This document shows, in pieces, positions 48,523 through 55,149 of a stretch of 55,149 nucleotides of DNA; position 1 is the stretch's first letter, and every line of letters starts with the position of its first letter. The stretch comes from Erysipelotrichia bacterium (GTDB lineage: Bacteria; Bacillota_I; Bacilli_A; Erysipelotrichales; Erysipelotrichaceae). Location of the stretch: positions 1 through 55,149 of the forward strand of contig JAAZJL010000090.1 in NCBI GenBank assembly GCA_012800355.1, written 5' to 3'. Position numbers and translations under genes: made by a program. The notes beneath the pieces are model-generated. The model made no database searches and was not told the origin of the DNA. It saw only the letters and a list, made by a program, of their open reading frames with translations.

Positions 48523-50221
48523 TGAGGCAATCATCATTCTAACTGTTATGGGATTAGGACTATTGTTCTTAATTATCATTACAAATAGAAACTACAATCT
48601 CAACAATATCAAAAGCAAGCGTGTAGGAGATGGACAGCACGGTACAGCGAAGTTTGCATCGAATGCGGAAATACGCTCAGCACTAAAAGAAGTCCCTTAC
48701 GAGCCGTCTAAATGGCGGCAGAAAACACGCTTACCACCTACTCAGGGAGTCATTATTGGCTATACTAAAAAGCATAACAAAGTCCACGCACTGGTTGATG
48801 ATTCGGATGTTAATACTTTGATGATTGGTGCTGCAGGGATTGGAAAAACCGCATACTTCTTATATCCAAATTTAGAATATGCATGTGCTTCAGGTATGTC
48901 TTTTATGACAACCGATACAAAGGGGGATTTGTTTCGTAACTATGCTACTATTGCTGAAAAGTATTATGGATATAAAGTATCAATTATAGATCTCAGGAAT
49001 CCTTTAAATAGTCACCATTTTAACTTACTTCATCTTGTCAATAAATACATGGAGTTGTATTATAAAAGTAAGAATAACTTAACCTATAAGGCAAAAGCAG
49101 AAAAATATGCAAAAATCATTTCTAGAACGATAATCTATTCAGGGGAGACTGACATGAACTTTGGGCAGAATCAGTTCTTTTATGACTCTGCTGAAGGACT
49201 ACTGACTGCAACAATCTTAATCGTTGCAGAATTTGCAGAGAAAAATAAAAGACATATTATATCTGTTTTTAAATTAATCCAAGATTTACTAGCGCCTGTT
49301 GGTCATAAATCCAATGAATTTAAGGTGCTTATGGAACAGTTACCAGAAAATCACAAGGCACGTTGGTTCGCGGGTGCTGCACTAAATACCTCTGATCAAT
49401 CCATGCAGGCAGTCATTTCAACTGCCCTTGCACGACTGAATGCTTTTATAGATTCGGAAATGGAACAAATATTATGTTTTGATACTGACTTAGATGCGGA
49501 GACTTTTTGTAATGAGAAGTCTGCGCTTTTTCTTGTTATGCCCGAAGAAGATAATACTAAGTACTTTATTATTTCTCTAATCATACAACAACTCTATCGC
49601 GAAATTCTGACGATTGCGGATGAAATGGGAGGAGCACTTAATAATAGGGTGGTGTTCTTTTTAGATGAAATTGGAACCATGCCCAAGATAGAAAATGCAG
49701 AGATGATGTTCAGTGCGTCTCGTTCTCGTAAATTATCCCTTGTGGCCATCATACAGTCTTTGGCACAGTTAGAAAGAAACTATGATGCTCAAGGTGCTGA
49801 GATTATCGTTGATAACTGTCAAAACTCAATCTTTGGTGGCTTTGCACCTAACTCAAAAACTGCTGACGTTTTATCTAACAATCTTGGCACACAAACCATT
49901 CTAAGTGGTTCAGTAAATAAAGGTAACGGTGAAACATCCCAAAGCTTACAAATGATAGAAAGACCCTTAATGACATCAGATGAACTCAAGTCTATGCCCA
50001 AAGGTGATTTCATTGTCATGAAGACCGGTTACAACCCTATGAAGATGAAATTAAAACTCTACAAAGAATGGGGAATCGAATTTGAGGAACCATATGTAGT
50101 AAATACAAAGGATCGAGGTGAAATAGAGTATACGAGTAAAGATGAAATCTTTAGTGCAGTAAGTGGCACAGATCTACATAACAAAATCAAACAAAAGAAA
50201 GGAAAAATGAGAGTTGAGTAG
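48515..50221 (+). CDS. VirD4/TraG-type coupling protein
   Basis: GTAKFAS; IGAAGIGKTAYFLYPNLEYA; TTDTKGDLFRNYA; FFLDEIGTMPKIENAEMMFSASRSRKLSLVAIIQSLAQL. Confidence 0.93.
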   Translation: MNNEAIIILTVMGLGLLFLIIITNRNYNLNNIKSKRVGDGQHGTAKFASNAEIRSALKEVPYEPSKWRQKTRLPPTQGVIIGYTKKHNKVHALVDDSDVNTLMIGAAGIGKTAYFLYPNLEYACASGMSFMTTDTKGDLFRNYATIAEKYYGYKVSIIDLRNPLNSHHFNLLHLVNKYMELYYKSKNNLTYKAKAEKYAKIISRTIIYSGETDMNFGQNQFFYDSAEGLLTATILIVAEFAEKNKRHIISVFKLIQDLLAPVGHKSNEFKVLMEQLPENHKARWFAGAALNTSDQSMQAVISTALARLNAFIDSEMEQILCFDTDLDAETFCNEKSALFLVMPEEDNTKYFIISLIIQQLYREILTIADEMGGALNNRVVFFLDEIGTMPKIENAEMMFSASRSRKLSLVAIIQSLAQLERNYDAQGAEIIVDNCQNSIFGGFAPNSKTADVLSNNLGTQTILSGSVNKGNGETSQSLQMIERPLMTSDELKSMPKGDFIVMKTGYNPMKMKLKLYKEWGIEFEEPYVVNTKDRGEIEYTSKDEIFSAVSGTDLHNKIKQKKGKMRVE

Positions 50222-50477
50222 TTTTCAATTTTTACAAATTTACACTTCCAATGTTAGTGCCAACGCAAAAAATGTATATCAATATTTAGAACGACATGGC
50301 GCACGCAAAGGGAGATGTTTCCACTCAACCGCTACAATTGCAAGTAATTTGAAATTATCTAGAAGAACCGTCAACAGAGTCCTAAACGAGCTTGAGTCAC
50401 AAGGGTTCATTTTGAGGACTCACCGATATAGAAAAAACGGTGGAAAATCAAGTAATCAATATGAAATTTTAAAATAA
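50214..50477 (+). CDS. Winged helix-turn-helix protein
   Basis: CFHSTATIASNLKLSRRTVNRVLNELESQGFI. Confidence 0.75.
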   Translation: MSSFQFLQIYTSNVSANAKNVYQYLERHGARKGRCFHSTATIASNLKLSRRTVNRVLNELESQGFILRTHRYRKNGGKSSNQYEILK

Positions 50478-50479
50478 TT

Positions 50480-50548
50480 TCTAGTTAATGCCCAATTACA
50501 AACTTTTGGTGTCGTATGGTATGCGACACAATGTCGCATCTAGTTAAT
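50480..50548. promoter_or_regulatory. Operator-like inverted/direct repeat cluster
   Basis: atgcgaca-caa-tgtcgcat perfect 8-bp IR (50521-50539), flanked by tctagttaat direct repeats (50480-50489, 50539-50548). Confidence 0.5.
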
Positions 50549-50640
50549 AGTATAACTTTAATACTTATAGCAGATAGTAGTAATAATAGTATTATCTTTT
50601 ATCTTCAAAAATTAAAACTTGTGACAACAATACAATCTGA

Positions 50641-50687
50641 GAAAAAACCGTATGAATAGCAAAGTTCTTTTCATGTACGCTTTTTTC
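50641..50687 (+). terminator. Terminator/attenuator-like hairpin in leader of sigma-like gene
   Basis: gaaaaaaccgta...tacgcttttttc (1 mismatch). Confidence 0.5.
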
Positions 50688-50722
50688 TTAGATTGGGGGC
50701 GAACATCAAATCAATCAGGAGC

Positions 50723-50768
50723 CCTCCTATTTTAAATCAATAATTTTTTTGATTACAAAAATAGGAGG
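50723..50768 (+). promoter_or_regulatory. RBS-sequestering hairpin upstream of sigma-like gene
   Basis: cctcctatttt+aatcaa pairs with ttgatt+aaaaataggagg; the 3' arm contains the AGGAGG Shine-Dalgarno of ATG 50775. Confidence 0.7.
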
Positions 50769-50774
50769 ATAATT

Positions 50775-51185
50775 ATGAAAAAAAATTATGTAATCTACGT
50801 TAATAATGTAGCCATAAAGGTTAGCCATGAAGTCTACAAAACTTATTGGAAAAGTGTAGAACGCGAAAGATACTTAGATAAACTTGCTCAGAAATATGAA
50901 CTCGAATTGGATCATGTATATGATGGATATGAAGCAAATACAATTGAATACAAGCTCATAGATGATAAAGATCCTACAAGGAGCGAAGCCATGAAATTAG
51001 AAATGATTGATTTATTGTTAAAACGAGTTAAAACATTACCTGTAGATGAGCAGCGATTAATTCAAGCAATTTACTTTGATGAATTAACACAAACTGAATA
51101 TGCACGAATAACAAATACTTCTCAACAGATCATAAGCTACAGGAACAAGAGAATTCTCAAGAAATTGAGAAAGTTGTTAGAATAA
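50775..51185 (+). CDS. Sigma-70 region-4-like ICE regulator
   Basis: LLLKRVKTLPVDEQRLIQAIYFDELTQTEYARITNTSQQIISYRNKRILKKLRK. Confidence 0.8.
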   Translation: MKKNYVIYVNNVAIKVSHEVYKTYWKSVERERYLDKLAQKYELELDHVYDGYEANTIEYKLIDDKDPTRSEAMKLEMIDLLLKRVKTLPVDEQRLIQAIYFDELTQTEYARITNTSQQIISYRNKRILKKLRKLLE

Positions 51186-51223
51186 ATGCATATTAACATA
51201 TAAATTTATGTTATTATTTCACT

Positions 51224-51260
51224 GGGCACAAGGTTTCTTCCCCTAATAAACCTTGTGCCC
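51224..51260 (+). terminator. Strong intrinsic terminator
   Basis: gggcacaaggttt-cttcccctaat-aaaccttgtgccc, 13-bp perfect stem followed by ttta. Confidence 0.8.
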
Positions 51261-51417
51261 TTTATCATGCAAACAAGATTAAATACCCAACTTAATGATT
51301 TAAAAAGAGCAAATCTCATATTATTTGATAAACCACTAAATCGCAGTTTTTCTTCAAAATAATGAGAAATAATGAAATAAAACGCAAAAACCATTTATTT
51401 ATCACATATTCTTTGTA

Positions 51418-51456
51418 AGACCCCTCGTAGATTCCTTATCTATATAGAAGGGTCTT
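51418..51456 (+). terminator. Second terminator-like hairpin
   Basis: aagaccc...gggtcttta. Confidence 0.55.
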
Positions 51457-51574
51457 TATTTTCCCTTCTCTCCTTGTTTTAAAAAAGGAGTTGTTCCTTG
51501 ACAATTAAATAACCATTATTATTACGTTATCTATCAATGTAGCACTTTTATCAATGCGCCATAACCAGATATAA

Positions 51575-51790
51575 AAACTGCGAGCGATTACCCATTGGAT
51601 AATAAAATAACCTTGATAAGTTATATGCGATGAGGTTGATAGTGATAATGATACTCCGCTTTCGGACGTCCGAGTATTTAAATATACCGCAGGCCAAGTA
51701 GCGTCTCCTTATGAGGGGGATGGATTAACATCCAGTGAAGCATAAATCAAAATGCGTTTAATAATGCTGCGAGATCAAAAACTCTCGTAG
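51575..51790 (+). ncRNA. Candidate structured non-coding region
   Basis: No supported plus-strand ORF; contains tcggacgtccga palindrome within tactc...gagta, ggatg-gattaa-catcc, tgcgaga-tcaaaaac-tctcgta, and aacct...aggtt stems. Confidence 0.4.
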
Positions 51791-51957
51791 ATAGGATAAA
51801 CTTAAAAAAATTATTAGATTTAAAATAGAATGAGTGATTAACTCTTTTTTTGATGGGTTAATCACTCTATTGTATCTTAAATTATAAATACTAGATAAGT
51901 ATAAAACTGTGTGGTAGTGTGTGCTTGTAAATGAGTGATAGCAGGAGGTGAGTATTA

Positions 51958-52221
51958 GTGAGTTCACAAATAGCACATCTAGACAAAGAGCACCAAGACT
52001 TTTTAAAGACACTTGGTAAAAATATAACGGAGATTCGAAGACAAAAAAGAATGAGTCGCTTAAAATTGTCAGAACTTTCTGGTCTACATACACAGTACTT
52101 GCTAGATGTTGAAGCAGGCAGAAAGAACCTTGGAATTTATATGATTGCTCAAATTGCACGTTCCTTGGACATTCCTCTTTCTGAACTTGTTCAAAACATA
52201 GATTTAAAACCAATGAAGTAA
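51958..52221 (+). CDS. XRE-family HTH regulator (GTG start)
   Basis: LGKNITEIRRQKRMSRLKLSELSGLHTQYLLDVEAGRKNLGIYMIAQIARSLDIPLSEL; AGGAGGTG upstream. Confidence 0.88.
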   Translation: MSSQIAHLDKEHQDFLKTLGKNITEIRRQKRMSRLKLSELSGLHTQYLLDVEAGRKNLGIYMIAQIARSLDIPLSELVQNIDLKPMK

Positions 52222-52267
52222 TTAGTTTTTTAAACATTGGTTTTTTAATATATCAAGGAGGTTAAGC

Positions 52268-52465
52268 ATGCTATTAAATGCATCAGATATTATGAATATT
52301 CTAGGAGTTAGTAAATCTTCTGCTTATAGAATAATTGATGATCTTAATAAAAAACTTGATAAACTAGGCTATTGCACCGTGAGAGGAAAGATATCTAAAA
52401 AATTTTTTTATGAAAATTATTACTTAACACGAAAGGAGGATAATTATGTCAGTCTACAAAGATAA
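52268..52465 (+). CDS. Excisionase-like HTH protein
   Basis: ASDIMNILGVSKSSAYRIIDDLNKKL; immediately upstream of and overlapping int. Confidence 0.7.
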   Translation: MLLNASDIMNILGVSKSSAYRIIDDLNKKLDKLGYCTVRGKISKKFFYENYYLTRKEDNYVSLQR

Positions 52466-53573
52466 GAAAACTAAAAACTGGGTTGTTACATTAAGGTATA
52501 CTGATGCAACAGGAAAAGAAAGACGTAGAGCAAAAAGAGGTTTTAGAACTAAGAAAGAAGCACAGGAATGGGAGATCGATTTTCTTGCAAATATTAATAA
52601 AGAAAATAATGACACAAATCTGGACATTACCTTCGATGAGTTCTATGAAACATACATGAATGATATTTCTAATAGACTTCGTTTCACAACAATACGGGGA
52701 AAAAGAACGCTTTATGAAACGTATCTCAAACCCTACTTTGGAAACTTATTAATGACTAGGATATCAGCCTCAAACATTATAAGATGGCAAAATGAAATTC
52801 TGGGAAAAAATCTCAAACCTACTTATGTTAGAACCATCAATAATCAGCTCAACGCTGTATTCAATCATGCTAACAGATACTACGGATTAAAAGATATACC
52901 AACTAAGGTGGTTTCTCCCATTGGAAAAAAATCCGCTGAAGCAATGGAGTTCTGGACAAAAGAAGAGTTCGATCGGTTCATTGCAGTTATAGATGATGAT
53001 AGTACACGACTTATTTTCTACACTTTATTCTATACTGGAATAAGAGTTGGAGAGCTGATGGGAATAAAACTTAAAAACATTAACTTTGATAGAGGTCATA
53101 TCGAAATTAGATCTACTGCAATATATGAAAAAGGAGAGTATATTTTTTCTAAACCCAAAACTCCTAAGGCTGAAAGAATCGTTACAATTCCAAATTTCTT
53201 AACTCAAATGATTTCTAATTATGTAGATAGCTTTTACTTTATTGATATGAATGAACAAATTTTTCCCACAACAAAAAATCGCCTGTACAAAGATATGAAA
53301 AAATATTGTAAAATTGCAAATGTGAAACGCATTCGTATACATGATTTAAGACACTCACATGCTTCCCTACTAATTGAACAAGGCATTCAACCCAACATTG
53401 TTCAAGAACGATTGGGTCATGAGAAAATCGAGACTACTTTAACAACTTACTCTCACCTTTATCCCAATAAACAATATCACTTAGCCGATTTCTTAAATCA
53501 AATTGCAAATGATACAGACGTAACCATCACCGAAACATCCCATAACCCATTGTTAATCTCAACCACGAAATAG
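52446..53573 (+). CDS. int: Tyrosine recombinase/integrase with AP2-like arm-binding N-terminus
   Basis: MSVYKDKKTKNWVVTLRYTDATGKERRRAKRGFRTKKEAQEWE; TGIRVGELMGI, HDLRHSHASLLIEQG, LGHEKIETTLTTYSHLYP. Confidence 0.95.
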   Translation: MSVYKDKKTKNWVVTLRYTDATGKERRRAKRGFRTKKEAQEWEIDFLANINKENNDTNLDITFDEFYETYMNDISNRLRFTTIRGKRTLYETYLKPYFGNLLMTRISASNIIRWQNEILGKNLKPTYVRTINNQLNAVFNHANRYYGLKDIPTKVVSPIGKKSAEAMEFWTKEEFDRFIAVIDDDSTRLIFYTLFYTGIRVGELMGIKLKNINFDRGHIEIRSTAIYEKGEYIFSKPKTPKAERIVTIPNFLTQMISNYVDSFYFIDMNEQIFPTTKNRLYKDMKKYCKIANVKRIRIHDLRHSHASLLIEQGIQPNIVQERLGHEKIETTLTTYSHLYPNKQYHLADFLNQIANDTDVTITETSHNPLLISTTK

Positions 53574-53575
53574 CA

Positions 53576-53722
53576 TTATGATTTTTTCTTGTTAGATTTC
53601 TGTTTAAAGTAATTATCAACATAACCCTGAACAAAAATCTGTAAAAGGTAACATGCTTGATCATGTGTCAATCCAGTTAATCTAAGTTCATCAACTAAAA
53701 GCAGCAAATCATTTCCATCCAT
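53576..53722 (-). CDS. 48-aa hypothetical protein convergent to int
   Basis: TTAGGAGGCGAGTTT-ATG; MDGNDLLLLVDELRLTGLTHDQACYLLQIFVQGYVDNYFKQKSNKKKS*. Confidence 0.65.
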   Translation of the reverse strand: MDGNDLLLLVDELRLTGLTHDQACYLLQIFVQGYVDNYFKQKSNKKKS

Positions 53723-53798
53723 AAACTCGCCTCCTAATATTAGATAGATGGTGAGTTTTGATTTCCCTAAAAATTAAAGAAAATCTTGGTTTTCTTAC

Positions 53799-53823
53799 TT
53801 TTTGACATCATTATGACATCACT
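53799..53823. repeat. Arm-type GACATCA repeat copy C
   Basis: tttttgacatcattatgacatcact. Confidence 0.8.
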
Positions 53824-54008
53824 AGAATATTTTTCATCAAAAAATAAGCAAAGAAATTTTGAAAGACTTACTATTCAGACGATTTCTTTATTGTTATATA
53901 AATCAAGAGCAACTATTCCCATCGAACAGTATTTTTCAGTTTCGGCATATATTAATAATAGTATCAAAATGCTATAATGAAGTTAATATATGATGTCTGG
54001 AGGCTATT

Positions 54009-54902
54009 ATGATTATTAGAAACAATAAAAAGCTCAAACGTGTTGGTTTTAAAAATGAAAGGGAACTTCAAAACTTTTTTGAAGAAAACTTAAATGAAAT
54101 ACTAAATATCGATTTTGTAAGTTCCGAATTTTCTGTTGATAAATACAGAATTGATACTGTTGGTTATGAGCCAGATAAAAATGCTTTTAGGATTATTGAG
54201 TACAAAAATGTTAAAAACAATAGTCTAGTTGATCAAGGATATGCTTACTTAAATTTACTACATACTAGAAAAGCAGATTTCGTTTTGAACTATAATGAAG
54301 TTACTGGGGATAATCTTCGTATTTCTGAAGTGGATTGGACTCAATCCCGAATCATTTTTGTCTCGACTCACTTTTCAAATTATCAAATCGATGCTACCTC
54401 TTTTAAAAATATGCCCTTTGATTTATGGGAAGTAGAGAAGTTTGAAGATGAAATAATAAGTATTGAGAATAAATCAAAACGAACAAACATCGCTGTTGAC
54501 GATTTTGTGAGTGATTCGGCAAAAGAAACTCTCAAAGAAATTATTGTATATGATGAGGCTTATCATTTAAATAATAAGCCAGAAGAAATTCAGGACATTT
54601 ATAACGTAATTAAATCTAGAATCCTTGAGCTTGGTGAAGGTGAAATAGACATTGATCCAAGAAAACTATATATAGCATTTAAAGGGTCGACGAATATTGT
54701 AGACATTGAGGTACAACAAAAACAATTAAAAATTCATTTGAACATGAAAAAAGGTACTTTAAATGATCCAGAGAACTTAACAATAGACCAGTCTAACATC
54801 GGTCGTTGGGGAAATGGAGATTATCGTATCGATTTGAATAATTTAGAAAACATTGAGTACATCATGTACCTATTTAAGCAATCATATGAAGTTAATCGAT
54901 AA
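54009..54902 (+). CDS. PD-(D/E)XK nuclease-like protein with DUF5655-like C-terminus
   Basis: YRIDTVGYEPDKNAFRIIEYKN (D...ExK); C-term RKLYIAFKGSTNIVDIEVQQKQLKIHLNMKKGTLNDP. Confidence 0.75.
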   Translation: MIIRNNKKLKRVGFKNERELQNFFEENLNEILNIDFVSSEFSVDKYRIDTVGYEPDKNAFRIIEYKNVKNNSLVDQGYAYLNLLHTRKADFVLNYNEVTGDNLRISEVDWTQSRIIFVSTHFSNYQIDATSFKNMPFDLWEVEKFEDEIISIENKSKRTNIAVDDFVSDSAKETLKEIIVYDEAYHLNNKPEEIQDIYNVIKSRILELGEGEIDIDPRKLYIAFKGSTNIVDIEVQQKQLKIHLNMKKGTLNDPENLTIDQSNIGRWGNGDYRIDLNNLENIEYIMYLFKQSYEVNR

Positions 54903-54912
54903 ATTGATTTAA

Positions 54913-54939
54913 TTTTTTGACATCAGTTTGACATCACTT
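54913..54939. repeat. Arm-type GACATCA repeat copy D (right end)
   Basis: ttttttgacatcagtttgacatcactt, about 92 bp from the tcccactc core in guaA. Confidence 0.8.
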
Positions 54940-55026
54940 GGCATTTATTCCCACCATTCCCAAAGAAAACATTTAAAAAATCCACTGTTTAGTGGACTTT
55001 TGTGTTTTGATATAGCCAAATGGTTA

Positions 55027-55149
55027 CTACTCCCACTCTATCGTCGCAATTGGTTTTGGACTTAAATCATACAGTACTCTACAAACACCATCTACTTCTG
55101 ATAGGATTCTATCAGTTATGTGTTTTAACACTTTATAATCAATCTCTGG
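55027..55149 (-). CDS. guaA: GMP synthase C-terminus, truncated by window edge
   Basis: Reverse translation [40 protein letters not shown]. Confidence 0.95.
   Translation of the reverse strand, partial: PEIDYKVLKHITDRILSEVDGVCRVLYDLSPKPIATIEWE

Larger units (their letters stand above)
24029..55038. mobile_element. Integrative conjugative element inserted at the 3' end of guaA
   Basis: tcccactc core at both ends; tyrosine integrase/xis-like gene near right end; relaxase, TraG/VirD4, VirB4, VirB6-like, M23 peptidase genes inside. Confidence 0.85.

Noticed and set aside
49637-49665. gagcac...gtgttcttttt in TraG gene
   Set aside because: Only 6 bp with a wobble; too weak to count as terminator-like.
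51575-51790. Group I/II intron or known riboswitch
   Set aside because: No recognisable domain V, P7-like core or riboswitch consensus by eye; kept only as an unclassified candidate.
51758-52237. Minus-strand ORF of 159 aa
   Set aside because: Antisense to the well-supported XRE gene, low-complexity hydrophobic composition, no RBS seen.
1-55149. tRNA or rRNA genes
   Set aside because: No cloverleaf or rRNA signatures recognised; the integration target is guaA rather than a tRNA.

Overview
Low-GC Bacillota-type window (lineage not resolved). Left part (1-18 kb) looks chromosomal: nrdD-nrdG, rtcB, a divergent SDR / Fe-S flavin oxidoreductase pair, two large cell-wall surface proteins with thrombospondin-type-3-like Ca-binding repeats, and a TlpA/CcdA/DUF6132-like thiol-redox cluster. 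From about 18.2 kb it becomes accessory: a decayed AEC transporter, two decayed IS256-family transposases, a PD-(D/E)XK-SIR2 fusion protein and a truncated epimerase. The right end is the 3' end of guaA (minus strand). A roughly 31 kb integrative conjugative element (ICE) is inserted there, about 24.03-55.03 kb. It carries tyrosine integrase, xis-like gene, MobP3-like relaxase, TraG/VirD4, VirB4, VirB6-like protein and M23 peptidase. Its cargo is a thioester/ester-bond LPXTG adhesin with its own regulator, an orphan Dam-type methylase, a LlaJI-like four-gene restriction-modification system, and a PD-(D/E)XK nuclease next to the attachment site. A second left-end-like att sequence at 21.55 kb suggests tandem accretion, with a 2.5 kb integrase-less (CIME-like) segment. 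The most interesting signals are: (1) a series of intrinsic-terminator-like hairpins inside ICE reading frames, suggesting attenuation or processive antitermination; (2) repeated GACATCA arm-like sites placed about 90 bp on each side of the att core; (3) several defence candidates around the guaA site; (4) an ORF-free, hairpin-rich region at 51.5-51.8 kb; (5) an in-frame TAA cutting the wall anchor off one surface protein, plus a 19-bp perfect foldback inside the same gene. All calls are from reading sequence by eye; no database search or folding software was run.
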